In this document: positions 1-11,427 of the stretch, in pieces | Layout of the letters: the number at the start of each line of letters is the position of its first letter | Numbering within the stretch: the stretch's first letter is position 1 | Source of the DNA: Puccinia triticina | Taxonomy: Eukaryota; Basidiomycota; Pucciniomycetes; Pucciniales; Pucciniaceae | Reading direction: 5' to 3' | DNA length: 64,000 nucleotides | Assembly (NCBI RefSeq): GCF_026914185.1 | Contig: NC_070569.1 | Coordinates: 2,728,001-2,792,000, forward strand | Program-made: the position numbers and the translations under genes | The notes under the pieces: generated by a model | Told to the model about the DNA's origin: nothing | Seen by the model: the letters and a program-made list of their open reading frames with translations, nothing else | The model's database searches: none

Positions 1-3000
1 GTCTTGTCGAAAACTCTATCTCGTGCCACATTCGTGAGCAACTGGCAACCCATCCGATTTTCCTTCTCAGACAAGGTGGCGTTTGAGGATCGAGAGGAGC
101 ATCGTACAAGCCTTTTGTTGGAAGCCGGGCTCGGATCGCGGGCGCGGACCGATCTCTTAGAAGCATGGAGGGCAGGCGAGTACTTGGCTTTCGCTGCCAA
201 GTACAAACCCGTCGCCAAGAAGGTTAAACCTGTGAATCAAGCCATGCCCCAGGGCCTGAATCCTCCCCTTCGTCGGCCTCCGCTTTCTCGCGACCCTTAC
301 TGCGGACTTTCAAGGACGCTGGGCGGGCCGTTTGTTCCGAAGGGACGAGTTACTCACGAGCGGCTTTCCGTGGTGAATTTCGGGCCGGAAGGTTGGCTTC
401 GTCCGGATGAACTAAACCTGATCAAGAATGTTCTAGCCAAAAGAAATCTGTCAATAGCTTTCACCGAGGAGGAGCGCGGACTACTGAAGGAGTCCTACGG
501 CCTTCTGTACATTATTCCGGTAGTTGAACACGAGCCCTGGCAGAAAAAGAAGATCCCCATTCCAGCCGCCAAACTCGAAGAATATACGCGGCTCATTCGG
601 GAGCGCGTCCGTACAGGACTTTACAAGCAGTCGACCTCGTCCTACTCGAGTCCGGTGTTTTGCGTTTTGAAAGGAAACGGCAAGCTCCATGTGGTCCACA
701 ATCTACAGCCGCTCAACAAAGTCACGGTGCGCGATGCAGGGGTTCCGCCGGCGACAGAGGAGTTCGTAGAGTCCTTCTCCGGTCGCGCCTGTTATGGCCT
801 TGGTGACATCATGGGTGGGTATGACGAGCGTGCCCTGGATCCCATTTCTAGACCACTAACGACTTTCGATACGCCGTTGGGCCGGTTCCAGCTCACCCGC
901 TTGCCTCAGGGAGCCACAAACTCTGTCGCCGTGTACCAGGCACAGATGCTGTGGATCCTTCATGCCGAAATCCCGGAGCACGCAGGGATTTTCATCGATG
1001 ATGGGGGTATTAAGGGCCCAAAATCCGATTATGACAACGAGTTAGTTCCCTGGCACTCCGGAATCCGGAGATTCATCTGGGAATACGCTGAAACCTTAGA
1101 GCGGATTCTTTTCCGAATTGAGGAGTCCGGATTGACTGTCTCCGCATCAAAACTTGCGGCGTGCGTGCCGGCATTGGAGATTGTGGGCCACGTTGTTTGT
1201 AAAGAGGGCCGCAAAATGGCCGCCAGCAAGGTTAATAAGATCCTGTTGTGGCCGACTCCAATCAGCGCTACGGAAGTGCGGGGATTCCTAGGCGTCGTGG
1301 TCTATGTGCGCATTTTCATTCCGTCACTGTCACAGATTTGCCTTCCTCTCCGCCGATTAACCCGCAAGGATTCTGAATGGAGCTGGACCGAGGACTGTGA
1401 GCGGGCCTTTCAAGAACTCAAGATCTTGGTTGGAAAGGACATAGTCCTGGCTAAGATAGACTATGGACCGGACGCCGGGAAACTTAAGCTGGCAGTGGAC
1501 TCTAGTTTCCACGCCTCTGGTGCTGTGCTCACTCAGGAAGACTCAAACGGCTTGGATCGCCCGGCTCTCTATGAGTCTCTGCTCCTTTTGGACATGGAGT
1601 CAAGATACTCGCAGGCCAAGCTCGAGTTATGTGGTGTCGCACGTATTCTGAAGAAACTACAGACGGTCCTGTGGGGCCAGCATTTCGAGCTGCAAGTGGA
1701 TGCTCAGTCCCTGATCCAGATGATCAATGCCCCGAGTCTGCCGAATGCGCCGATGACGCGGTGGGTTTTGTTCATACAGTTGTTCTCGTTTGACATTGTC
1801 CATCGCCCCGGTAAATCATTCACCATGCCCAACGGTTTATCTCGCTGCCCACAAGGCGACAAGGAGTCTGACCCTCCTTCCGATTTTGACGAGGATGCTT
1901 CTTTGATTCGACCCGCTCTCGCTTTTTCGGCTCTGAAGGACAAGTACACTGGATACCAGGACGGTTACTGGCGCCAGATGGAGTTATTTCTATCCACGTT
2001 AATGCGGCCGGACGAATTTCGTGCTTTGAAGCGAAGGTCCTCGGATTTTTTTGTGCAGAATGGTAGACTTATGAAGAGGGGGAGTCCGCTACCTCGGATT
2101 GTCATCACCATCCCCTCCAAACAAGAAGAGGTTCTCCGGCAGCTACACGAGGATTTGGGTCACCGCGGAGCAACGGAGACTTATCGGAGGATTGCCAAGC
2201 GCTTTTGGTGGCCATCGCTGAAACAATCTGTGGCGCGTTGGTGTCAAAGTTGTGACGCCTGTCAGAGGCGCAGTCTTCGAAGGCCTTTAGATCAGCGCTA
2301 CCCGACTGGAGAATCCACTGTTTTCGGGCGGGTGGCCATGGACGTGGTGCATTTGAAGGCCAGTGGCGCTAAGTATCTTATAGTAGCGCGCGATGACTTC
2401 TCCGGCTGGGTGGAAGCTAAGATTCTGAACAATTTGACTGCTGAGGCGGTGGCCTCTTTTCTTCAGGAGCATTGGACCATGCGGTACAGGCCCGCGCAAT
2501 CGTACTCAACAGACGGCGGCTCAGAATTCGGAGGTTCACTGGCGGAGATGCTTCGGGCTTTACCCGGTCAGCACCGCGTTTCCACCCCCTATTACCCTGA
2601 GGGACAGGGAATGATCGAGCGGGGGCACGCGCCACTGAAATCGGCGTTGGTTAAGCTAGCTGGCGAGAGTGGCAAGAATTGCCGCAAGTTTCTTCCGTTG
2701 GTCCTCTTCGCCGACAGGATTTCGACCAAGCGCACTACCGGCTACTCTCCGTACGAACTGGTTTTCGGGCAGAGGGCGGTTTTGCCTATCGACCTAGAAA
2801 TGGAATCTTATCTCGGGGTTGATTGGGAATCAGTACGTACCACGTCGGATCTTCTAGCGGCCAGGTCACTGCAGCTCGAGCGAAGTGAGGAGACGCGGGG
2901 TATTGCGTACCAGAAAATGATGGAGGCGAGGGGCGATTTGGTACGCTATTGGGCTGACAAGCGCTCAGACCGGCTGCGAGAGGCGCTCGAGCCTGGAGTA

Positions 3001-3207
3001 ATGGTTATGGCCTACAACCGGTCATTAGAGACGCAATGGGGTCAGCTGTTTGCAAATAGTTGGAACGGGCCCTACCGCGTCATCCGCCAGGTCGAAGGAG
3101 GTTCTTACGTTCTGGCCGAGCTAGACGGCACCGAACTCAAGCGGAGATTTGCGGCCAATCAGGTCAAGAAGTACTACTCGCGCGAGAAGGGGCAAGGACA
3201 AAAGTAA
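1..3207 (+). CDS. Ty3/gypsy element A, pol polyprotein (5' end outside window)
   Basis: The frame is open from the window edge, so gag, protease and the true start lie upstream; the TTG near base 4 is not a start. Domain order is reverse transcriptase, RNase H, integrase, as in Ty3/gypsy. The reverse transcriptase catalytic motif is FIDD at about residue 330, the usual YxDD box with F. RNase H begins near residue 495 (LAVDSSFHASG). The integrase zinc finger (HEDLGHRG followed by CQSCDACQRR) is at about 715-756. The catalytic core has D in AMDVVH (about 780), D in STDGGSEF (about 836) and E in GMIERGH (about 873). A GPY-like module (NGPYRV) is near 1019. No frameshift or stop is visible, so the 3' part looks intact. 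It is close kin of the broken element B at 35373-49182: both share FIDD, CQRR and YYPEG.GM.ERGH. Unlike B, it has no extra gene between pol and the 3' LTR. Confidence 0.9.
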   Translation, partial: VLSKTLSRATFVSNWQPIRFSFSDKVAFEDREEHRTSLLLEAGLGSRARTDLLEAWRAGEYLAFAAKYKPVAKKVKPVNQAMPQGLNPPLRRPPLSRDPYCGLSRTLGGPFVPKGRVTHERLSVVNFGPEGWLRPDELNLIKNVLAKRNLSIAFTEEERGLLKESYGLLYIIPVVEHEPWQKKKIPIPAAKLEEYTRLIRERVRTGLYKQSTSSYSSPVFCVLKGNGKLHVVHNLQPLNKVTVRDAGVPPATEEFVESFSGRACYGLGDIMGGYDERALDPISRPLTTFDTPLGRFQLTRLPQGATNSVAVYQAQMLWILHAEIPEHAGIFIDDGGIKGPKSDYDNELVPWHSGIRRFIWEYAETLERILFRIEESGLTVSASKLAACVPALEIVGHVVCKEGRKMAASKVNKILLWPTPISATEVRGFLGVVVYVRIFIPSLSQICLPLRRLTRKDSEWSWTEDCERAFQELKILVGKDIVLAKIDYGPDAGKLKLAVDSSFHASGAVLTQEDSNGLDRPALYESLLLLDMESRYSQAKLELCGVARILKKLQTVLWGQHFELQVDAQSLIQMINAPSLPNAPMTRWVLFIQLFSFDIVHRPGKSFTMPNGLSRCPQGDKESDPPSDFDEDASLIRPALAFSALKDKYTGYQDGYWRQMELFLSTLMRPDEFRALKRRSSDFFVQNGRLMKRGSPLPRIVITIPSKQEEVLRQLHEDLGHRGATETYRRIAKRFWWPSLKQSVARWCQSCDACQRRSLRRPLDQRYPTGESTVFGRVAMDVVHLKASGAKYLIVARDDFSGWVEAKILNNLTAEAVASFLQEHWTMRYRPAQSYSTDGGSEFGGSLAEMLRALPGQHRVSTPYYPEGQGMIERGHAPLKSALVKLAGESGKNCRKFLPLVLFADRISTKRTTGYSPYELVFGQRAVLPIDLEMESYLGVDWESVRTTSDLLAARSLQLERSEETRGIAYQKMMEARGDLVRYWADKRSDRLREALEPGVMVMAYNRSLETQWGQLFANSWNGPYRVIRQVEGGSYVLAELDGTELKRRFAANQVKKYYSREKGQGQK

Positions 3208-3368
3208 GTCCTCCCATGTGTATGCCTCTCCAGGGCTCTCTACACACGTCGAAAACATTACATGCCACTCTGTGAGCCACCCCGTCTTGGTTTTCCCTTT
3301 CTTTGTCCGGCAGCATGTAGTCGAGGAATGGCGCGCAGTCTAGGGACAGACTGCAATCTGGGAGGAGA

Positions 3369-4231
3369 TGTGGAGTTCTGGCGCGTACTCAGGGTCAAGA
3401 CACTAGGAACAAGGCCTCAAGATCATCAAGACCTTCAATACCCGGTGGGCGGCGCGAGCAACATCCTCAAGATCTTTCCAGGCTCCTGTTCTCATTTCTC
3501 TCTCTCTCTTTTCCTTCCTTTCCTTTCTTTTCCTTTCCTTTTCTTTTCTTTTCTTTTTGTTGGTTGTTTTGTCTTTGACTCCTCTTTCTTGTTATTATTT
3601 CCTTACATATGTTTTTCTTTTTTTTTATGTTTCTTCCTTGCGCGCGTTGGATGGATGAGTTGGTGGTGGGTTTGTTTTGGTTTTGTTTGTTTCCTCGACC
3701 TCTGTTGCTGTTTTGTCTCTTTGGTTGTTCTCTTTCTTCCTCTGCTCATCTTAGTTGTAGGGGCGCGGCGGGCACGAGGGCTCGTCGCGCGGCATGTTGC
3801 GGCCTGAATCCAAGTTCAGTTGAACTTGGAGGAAGGATCCGCATGGTATCCACCTCTGAACCACGAGGAGTATCATCAATTCTGAGTTTTTTTGAGTTTA
3901 TTGATCCCGGATCGTGTCGATCCTTCCCCGCATACTTCTGAGTTTTGAGTACCCGAGCCTTCTGAGTTTTGATCCTTCTGATCCTTCCCAATATCCCGAC
4001 GAACGCGCCGGCTTCCCTCCGAGTTCCTCTTTCCTGATCTTTTCTGACCAACCAAAACCGCCGAGGGTATTCCATCCCCTCGTTCCCTCTCACCAAAAAA
4101 AAAAACCCCCCCCAACCGCTATCACTTTGTTCAAATTTTCCCAATACCTTTCGCAGGACCACCGAAGAGGGCAGCACTCAGCACCATCCCCTCCACCGAC
4201 TGCCTCGGCTCAGACCCGACAGGAGTCCACA
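3369..4231 (+). repeat. 3' LTR of gypsy element A
   Basis: A purine-rich tract (GGGAGGAGA) 161 bp after the pol stop is followed by TGTGGAG, the same TGTGG start as the LTRs of element B and of the solo LTR at 34133-34964 (read on the minus strand). The proposed end is CACA directly before CCGG. The length of 863 bp fits B (878 and 906 bp) and the solo LTR (832 bp). The pyrimidine-rich stretch (3480-3640) and a GCGCGTTGG segment are shared with the reverse complement of the solo LTR. The 3' boundary is inferred from this pattern because the partner LTR is outside the window. Confidence 0.6.
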
Positions 4232-4624
4232 CCGGTCAAAGAGGAGAGCCAGTGCTTGCCGGGAGGAACAGTGGCCTGTTTGCCCTCCAGCTTGCCGCAA
4301 AGGACGGCAACAAACTGGATGGAGCAAGCAGGACAGCAGGACGCTGCCACACCAAAAAATATCACGGGTGGTACCCGCGGTACCCGCCAGCGGTTACCCG
4401 TGGTACCTCCCAGGCGGTGCTGGGTGCGGTACTAGGTACCTGAAATTGGCCAAAAAGCGGTGCAGTACCTGGGTACTGCTTGGTACCCGGGTCCCAAATG
4501 ACTATCTCTAACCTTTTCTGTGAAGGATTTTGGCTTTGCACTCCAGCTGGCAAATACCAAGTGAAGTGCATTGGGGTGCACTCCAAGTCTCCTTTTTTTT
4601 GGAGTGCCCACAGCAATCACACCT
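4232..4624. other. Gene-free stretch with short palindromic repeats
   Basis: I see no convincing gene. It holds clustered GGTACC-type palindromes (about 4370-4490) and several copies of GGAGTGCACTCC-like sequence (about 4535-4605). The latter motif recurs at 50165-50465. CCGG directly after the LTR may be the insertion-site copy of element A. Confidence 0.5.
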
Positions 4625-4937
4625 CTTGATGACCGGTCTGGACCGTTCATTGAGGGGACTCACACAACCGGTCATCCAGAGGACTCATACCTCTCAATGA
4701 CCGGCGTGGACCGGTCATCAGTCACACCTCTCGATGACCGGTCATGACCAGTCATTGAGAGGGCTCACACCTCCCAATGACCGGCACAGACTGGTCATCG
4801 AGAGGACTCAAACCTCTCGATGACCAGTCATCACCGGTCATTGAGAGGACTCACACCTCTCAATGATTGGTCAGACCGGTCATTGAGGGGACTCACACCT
4901 CTAGATGACCGGTCATCACCGGTCATCAAGGGTTTGG
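4625..4937. repeat. ACCGGT repeat array, left block
   Basis: Units of roughly 35-40 bp alternate ACCGGT palindromes with the inverted pair CATTGAGAGG and CCTCTCAATG, so each unit can fold into a hairpin. Variants (TCATCGAGAGG, TCACACCTCTC) occur in a fixed order. The same order is met again in the blocks at 32836-35372 once the insertions there are removed, so these are copies of one longer repeat rather than a random satellite. Confidence 0.85.
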
Positions 4938-5495
4938 CATTCCTTATTTGTCATACTTGTCTACTTACCTTATCTGCTTACCTTTTACTAAAAACATCAT
5001 CTGCCTATTCCTGATGTTTTCTACTAAGGTCTACCCTTTTTGAGACTCGAACTCAAATCCATGTTTTAGAAGAACAGCGCTCTACCATTAAGCTAAAAGG
5101 ATACCTACCTAAATAATAAACATCACTGCTGCTATACCTTTATTACCTACCCCCTCTCTACTACAACCCCCCCATGGGTTGTATTTATATGTGGTTTAAA
5201 GATTTAAATATCCAATGACTCTCACCACCCTATACCTACCGTACCCCTGCAGATGGAACGTGATCACTCCATCGTAAAATGGAAACAGGGGGATATCATC
5301 CTATGCTCCTGCTCTTATCCTATCTATCTCAAGATGCTCCTCACACATACCCTGTAGCTTCTAACTCTTTCCTCCTGATTTAGCTTATCCTATTTACACT
5401 ACATCCTCCCCCCTCATACATCATACCAAACAGCTCATTTTACTTCTCTCAATTGCCTGCTGATCTTCTGTTAGCCTCTCATTTTACTATTATAA
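4938..5495. other. Nuclear mitochondrial DNA insertion (NUMT), left part
   Basis: AT-rich sequence unlike its surroundings, containing a mitochondrial-type tRNA-Arg gene. It joins directly, through the ATACT target duplication of the gypsy insertion, to the nad6-bearing sequence at 28681 onward. The left boundary with the ACCGGT array is approximate. Confidence 0.6.
5033..5102 (-). tRNA. trnR: Mitochondrial-type tRNA-Arg(UCU), in the NUMT
   Basis: A cloverleaf can be drawn on the minus strand: 7-bp acceptor stem (ATCCTTT with AAAGGGT), D-arm GCTT/GAGC, anticodon loop CTTCTAA giving UCU, 4-nt variable region, T-stem TTGAG/CTCAA with loop TTCGAGT. One mismatch closes the anticodon stem. There is no intron and no encoded CCA. 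It lies in the same orientation as the nad6 fragments, as expected for a mitochondrial gene cluster. In the nucleus it is probably non-functional. Confidence 0.75.
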
Positions 5496-5500
5496 ATACT

Positions 5501-6191
5501 TGAAAGCTCTGTTTATGAAGCTTAGGGCAAAAAACCCATCAAAACAAGAGTTTTGGGCCCTAGCACTACAACTGTGCTGATGTAAACACTAGTAATGTAA
5601 ATTACTAAACTTGTTAAGTGGTAATTTGGCCACTACAAGGGTTTTAAACACTCTTTAAAAAGAGGAAGATTTATTATGTAATTAATAATATATAATTATT
5701 AATTACAGGGAATAAATTTGGCGTAGAAAAGTAGGTGGTAAGCGCTTAAACTGATTGGCTGCATGTCAGAGGCGGAGGTCTTACGGCAACTACTTTTAAG
5801 GTTAAAGCTTGTAAATATGCTAATAAGGGATTTTTGATATTTAAAGGTTCAATCCAGTGGATTTTACGTGCAGGGGATGGTTTAAAAGGGAAAAGTGGCT
5901 ACAAATGTAGCTGGGAGAATATTCACGGCAAACTTACAGTTTATGGGCGGTGAATGGTCTGGGGGATCTTTTCCTGAGGGCCAAATAGGCCTCTATTTAT
6001 AGAGGAGACTTCAGTGGGCGTAAACACTGAGTCCTTTTCTCCCTATGGGAGTATCCAGGGCTGTAGCCGTGAAAAGGGCTTGGCTGTGGGTATTTTAATT
6101 GTATTTAAAATAGACTAATTTCCCTGACTCTGTCACATGACATGTTTATAACCAATTGTCATGTGAAAGAGCTTCAGTAGAAGTCTACATA
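5501..6191 (-). repeat. LTR fragment of the nested gypsy element (outer end)
   Basis: This part matches 27874-28370 and, reverse-complemented, 14132-14312, so it is the downstream two thirds of the LTR. It is interrupted at TA (6190-6191) by the Tc1/mariner element and resumes at 11352. Confidence 0.9.
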
Positions 6192-6428
6192 TTGTGTTTT
6201 GAAATAAGTTTGGACTCAAAATCGTGAAGTTTAGGATTTTTAAATGAATTAATTATGGGGTCAAAACCCAATGATGTCATCATTGGTTATTTTGATGATG
6301 ACAGTACTGTCATAATCATCCCAAGCGCAAACCTTGCCAGACCAAGCGAACCTCGTCAGACCAAGCAAATCCCGCCAGACCAAGAAAATCCCGGCAGACC
6401 AAGCAAACCCCGCCACACCAAGATTGAC

Positions 6429-7760
6429 ATGTCACAACACGGCATCGACCTCTTTGCAAGGGCACACCCACCGCCGCGAATGGGATATCTTTCCGATGCG
6501 GAGCGCGATCGCGCCCACGGCCAAGACGGCACTGACGCAGTTCTTTCCACAGTGAGTTCCTCCCTTTCTTGGTTGTCCACATTGATTATTGGTTACGAAC
6601 CTTGTTTTTGCTTCTGCCAGCCGCAGAAAGCGCATTGCAGCACTTCCTTCAAGCTGTACTGCCCCAAACCGGGCAACCCAAAGTTATCGAACACTGTAAA
6701 AACAAAGAAGGTCTTTGCGATAACCTTTGATATAGGATCTTTGAATCTCGACGGTTTCCGCAGACTTGTTGCAGCAGAGGCTGGAAAGATTGTGGACGGT
6801 TCTGACGGACTCATCCGAAACGCGCTCACCTCCGGATCCCCACCCATTTTGTGGCAGGTCTCTTTGGCCTTCAAGACAACCCCGGAATTCCACAAGAAGT
6901 ACAACTACACGGTCAACAACGAGGAAACTTACGCTCGTTGGATCCAGACCATGAGAGACACCCACGCGGATCACGTCCACGCCGGCCTCCACGTTGAGAT
7001 GGCTGATCTTGCCGCCATAGCAAAACAGGCAAAGATTTCGGTCGATATCAAAACACACGTTTTGACTCAGATGGCGGCTCAGAACGCCAGCGGCAGTCTC
7101 AGCTCAAACGCTAATAATCTTTCAGCCAGCGACTTCAAGGGGCTTGATGTTGTCATGAGCCAGCTTTATGCAAAGCACCCACCCAACGTGAAGTACCTCT
7201 TGAAATGGCCGGTCTTCATTGATCCAAAGGACCCCACCCGATACATCCCCTTGACTACTCAAAATACCCAACTTTGGGCGCATGATATTGTAAGTTGCCT
7301 TTGTCTCATTCTCTTTTGCTTGTCCTGGCCTGAACTGATTCACTGCATGAGCTGGATGTAGTTACAAGAAGTTGTAGGGGTTAACTACAATGCTCCCCCA
7401 TCGGCGCTTTGGTTTGAAAAGCTTTCGGCCTACAAGAAACGCAAGATCTCTCACGTAATCGAGGAAGCCTCCCCCCAAGCCAATCGCAGCTCTTCCCCTT
7501 CCGAAGGATTGGTTGATTCGCCGGTGGCTGAGCCCGATGAGGACCTCATGGCACAGTACCTCGATTTCGTCAAAATCAAGCCGAGTAAGAAGGATGACGT
7601 CCTCAGCATCCTCAACGAGAAGGATATTTACCATCCTGCCTACTTTCAATCAGAAAGCATCACTCGAGATGAAATGGCCCGTTGGGGCTTGTCTCCTGGC
7701 ATAATTGCCCAATTGCGAGACAACACCAAAAAATTTGAGAAGCGTCGCGCTTCTCATTAG
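6429..7760 (+). CDS. Spliced hypothetical gene inside the Tc1/mariner element
   Basis: I do not recognise the product. The model is ATG at 6429, introns 6552-6620 (GTGAGT...CCAG) and 7290-7361 (GTAAGT...GTAG), stop at 7758-7760, giving 396 aa. All phases agree. The first intron is a multiple of three and carries no stop, so it could be retained. No signal peptide or membrane segment is obvious. The C-terminal third (EDLMAQYLDF...ARWGLSPGIIAQLRDN) has the look of a small helical SAM-like region, but that is an impression only. An in-frame ATG at 6255 would add a proline- and lysine-rich N-terminus. The 3' end with its flank (about 7736-7790) is duplicated at 7864-7945. It could be element cargo or a captured host gene. 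Confidence 0.6.
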
Positions 7761-9948
7761 ACCTTTTCGCCGTATCTCCTCCTCTTTGTCGCCTGTTTTA
7801 GGATCGCTCCTCGCTCTGGATCGCTCCTTGCTCTTTGTCGCCAGTTTTAGGACCATATAAGCAAGACAACACCAAAAAAATTGAGAAGCGTCGCGCTTCT
7901 CATTAGACCTTTTCGCTGTATCTCCTCCTCTTCGTCGCCTGTTTTAGGATTGTATTTCGCACTCTTCTCTCTCATCCAGCATCCAGACTTGTATTTATCT
8001 CTTTAATTTCATTTTCAATAGGTTCTCTTCCATCCGGTGTAGGGACTCTTGTGGGACACTAAATGTTTATTTGGTGAAAATATCCTCTGAGGGGGAAATA
8101 AATTGCTAATAGGTTGAAAGGCTATTACAACTTACGGGTGGTTTGAAAGACCTGCCCCTCTAATGGTACTATGCAAATAACTAAGAGTCTTGTAATCAAT
8201 ATTTATAAAGATGTGGCTGATTCCAAGATAGATCTTACTTTTGTATAGTAATCTCTATCAGACCTAGATTCCTCAAATCACTATTCTTGCAGATCTGTTA
8301 CAAATTCTGATGATGGGGGATAATATAATCCAGTGGGATTAATTATGTAAAATACAATTGTTGTTGATGTTGGGTTGTTGATGAAAAGGTTGGTAATGAT
8401 CTCTTCCTTAAACAATCTCTTGATAAGGCACTTTAATCAATACTAGAGCTCCTGGTTGCTACTACACTACTACTACTTGTTATAATTGTTGTTGATGAAG
8501 TTGGTAATAATCTCTTCCTTAACAATCTCTTGATAAGGCACTTTAATTACTACTAGAGCTCCTGACTACTACTACTACTACTGACTCAAACTTAACACTA
8601 CCACTACTACTACCACTACCACTAAACTACCACTAAACTACCACTGTAACTAAACTAACCACTGTGACCAAACCTTCCTAGGCTGATGGGGAAAAGATCT
8701 GATGAGGGGGGGAAAGAGGCCTCCTTATATATTGAAGGGTGAGGGAATTTAGCTCCAGGGGAACTCCTTGTGAGGGCTATTTTCTGCAGGGGATATCAGT
8801 TGCACAGCAAGATATGCATGTGTTGCACTGCCTGCCAAACAATGAGGTAATGGATTCTGCAGGAGGGGATATCAGTTGCACAGCAATATATGCATGTGTT
8901 GCACTGCCTGCCAAACAATGATGTAATTGATCCTGCAGGCAGGCTCCTTGAACACCTTATCTGCCTGCATATGCTGCACTGCATGATATCATGTGTTGCT
9001 AGGTGACCCAAACAACCTTCCGTAACCTACCATATGCCTGCATGTCCAGCTGTTGCCTTCTTCCATCCAGAATATTGGGGGTCAAAGCCTCTCCTCCCAC
9101 CTTGCTCCATCCTTCCTTCTTCCTCCTCCCTAATTAATACTTACATCCATATCCCATCATACTGAATCCTAGACCCTTATAAAGTAATATACCACCCTTA
9201 TAAAGATAATATACCCTTACAACACTGCCTTACTTGATACACCACACCATCCTCCCTTCCATTCCTGGTTGAGACATGTGCTCCCAATACCTTCCACCTC
9301 TTCTATTGATAACATCCTTCCACCTCCCTGCCATCCTACCTAGTCATGGTCCTCCATTCCATCCCTGATCACGCCGTCCATCCTACATGATCCTAGTCTG
9401 CCGTTCCGTCCGTGCTAACACTATCCCTCATCCATCTGTCTGTATCTGTAATGAATCCATTCCTCCCATCAACACATACACTGCTTGTATTATATATAAC
9501 TTCCTCCTCTTATAATGAATGATAGCTGTATCTATGCTGTCTCAATACCTCTGCAATGTGCTTTTGGCATTGTCACACCAATGGAGCACCACACCAGCAT
9601 CCAGACTTGTATTTCACACGCTTCTCTCATCCAGACTTGTATCTCGCACATAAACCATTAAGCCTCTTTCATCACCAACCTCGGCGGAGGAAGTTACATG
9701 TGTGCAAAACAAATTTTTATTGGTTGATTTGGCAAAGCGCAACAAAGAACTTGGGACAGGACAAAGAGAGGACAAGGACAGGGTTTTATTTGACAAGTGG
9801 ACTGGAGCTTAGGACAGGACACTGGGGCTGGGGACGAACAAACTGGGGCTGGAGACTGGAAAACTCAGGTTGTTTTGGACTAGACATGAACTCAGAACTC
9901 AGATAAGATGTAAGAAAAGTCGGAGAGAGAGAAGAGATCACATTTGGA
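7761..9948. repeat. Gene-free region with local duplications
   Basis: No convincing gene. Visible repeats: a copy of the preceding gene's 3' end (7864-7945); two copies of a block with TAATCTCTTCCTT (about 8390-8470 and 8500-8570); ACT/ACC trinucleotide runs (about 8455-8660); two copies of a block with GATATCAGTTGCACAGCAA (about 8788-8855 and 8868-8935). The phrase CATCCAGACTTGTATTT occurs at about 7983 and 9600, which suggests that the sequence between is a separate insertion, but its ends are unresolved. Confidence 0.5.
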
Positions 9949-11084
9949 CTAGTGGTGGTTTGGAACTGGAACACAGTATCCACAGTGACGGTAGAGTTTA
10001 TAGGACAACTTATTGGTCATGATTTGGGCGGCGACTTGGCGGATCTCCCATTCTGGGTCGTCGGTTTGGTTCAAAAGTTGAGTTGCCCTTAAGTCCTGCT
10101 TGATTGCCGCAAAGCAGAGCTTGATTGGGTTCAGTTCTGGGCAGTAGGGTGGCAAGAAATGGATTCGGACCCCGGCGGCGTTGCAGAGCTCTTTGACACG
10201 TTCCCCTCGGTGGATGGTTGCGTTGTCGCACACAATGACGGAGTTCACATTGGGGTACCTGTTCATCCAAGGGAGCTAGAACGGAGTGCTTGTCAGCTTG
10301 GAAAGTACGAGGAAGAGTCGTGGCTCACATGAGGAACAACACTCACCAAGCTGAATTCTAGAAAATGCTCGAATTTATGACCGGTAAAGGTGTTGAAAGT
10401 AGTGGTGAGGGCCAATAACCCGTCAAGCGAGATCGCTGGGAGTAGACTGATTCGATCCGGGTTCTGGTTGACGAGGTACTTTGACGATGGTGTTCCTTTT
10501 TCTGACCTTGCGTAAGTTCGGAGGAGGTCCTTGTCAGCAAAGGAGCATTCATCTGAATGCCAGTGCACAAAGGTAAGATTTCAGCTTGCTTATTTTCATA
10601 ACAAAGGAGTACAATACTTACCAGTGAATACCAAGAAATCTGCAGGGAAGAACTCCATGCGTTCAACGTATGCATACTTTGTAACAAGTGACTTGCGGAT
10701 ATTCTTTGTGTCTGGTTTCTTCAAGGTAATCGACAACTTCTTGACGAGGGTCCTGTAAACGCCGGAGGTACTGAGAAGGACACCGGAGGATTCATACAAT
10801 TTCTCTCGTATTTCGTCCAAGAAGAGGCCAGGCTCAGAACGAACGAGCTCAATCATAAAGTTGCACTCATCGCGAGTGAGACTCGCCGGGCGACCTCGTT
10901 CTTGGTAGTCGATTGGATCTCTGATGACGGAGCGCGTTTCTTCAAAGAGGTGCTTCCAACGGCAGAACGATTGAGGGGAGAATTGAACACCCAACAGTTG
11001 CTGGATGGAGTCCATTGGGAGGCCTTGCTGGGACATTTGAACAACAGTGATTTTGGTTGCCGGGGGGTGGGGACGATAGACCAT
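9949..11084 (-). pseudogene. Tc1/mariner transposase, catalytic Glu replaced by Lys
   Basis: Three exons on the minus strand: 11084-10622, 10552-10347, 10275-9949, with introns GTAAGT...CAG and GTGAGT...TAG, giving 331 aa in consistent phase. The N-terminal half is a paired-like helix-turn-helix DNA-binding region. The first catalytic Asp is in LVFTDECSF, created across the first splice junction. The second is in VIVCDNATIHRG. The third position lies in LNPIKLCF, 34 residues after the second Asp, where this DD34E family has Glu; here it is Lys (codon AAG), consistent with a G-to-A change. The frame is otherwise intact, so the protein could still bind DNA but is unlikely to cut it. Confidence 0.85.
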
Positions 11085-11351
11085 CGAGTGAGGTGCTGGT
11101 GGGAAGGTTGCCAGGGAAGGGGGCTGAGGTGATGCGGGTGGGATCGAGTAAGGGTTGGTTATGAGGTCGGTGTTGGTGGGATTGCGGTGAGGGTTGGTGG
11201 AGGATATGGCAGCTTCCCGGATCGGAGATATGATATCATATCACTGCTGTGTTGGTCAGAAACAGCAGGATTAAACCTGTAATATGCATGCTAAGTACAT
11301 ACCTCAGAAATCCGAAAAAGCAAAAAAGTCCAAGCTTTTTTCAAAAGACAA
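11085..11351. other. Right end of the Tc1/mariner element
   Basis: Upstream of the transposase start; it carries the right terminal inverted repeat (about 11325-11351). No gene is seen. The promoter of the transposase should lie here, but no clear TATA box was identified. Confidence 0.5.
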
Positions 11352-11427
11352 TAATACTTTCACGGGGTATTTTTACACGAGTAATATTACTCATTATTGT
11401 ACAACAGTTTAATTTTATGTACTTTAA
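11352..11427 (-). repeat. LTR fragment between the Tc1 element and Helitron
   Basis: Matches 28376-28446 of the other LTR almost base for base. It is bounded by the TA of the Tc1 insertion and by the A that precedes the Helitron 5' end. Confidence 0.9.

Larger units (their letters stand above)
6192..11351 (-). mobile_element. Tc1/mariner-type element with an additional gene
   Basis: Imperfect terminal inverted repeats of about 25 bp begin TTGTGTTTTGAAATAAG (left) and TTGTCTTTTGAAAAAAG (right, reverse complement). The ends are flanked by TA at 6190-6191 and 11352-11353. The empty site is seen in the other LTR copy at about 28368-28378, which has a single TA. The element holds a Tc1-type transposase (minus strand) and a second spliced gene of unknown function at 6429-7760. 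At 5160 bp it is far longer than typical Tc1/mariner elements, so part of 7960-9600 may be a later insertion. Confidence 0.85.

Noticed and set aside
3262..3807. Open frame with hydrophobic residues
   Set aside because: It lies in the LTR of element A and is produced by the pyrimidine-rich tract.
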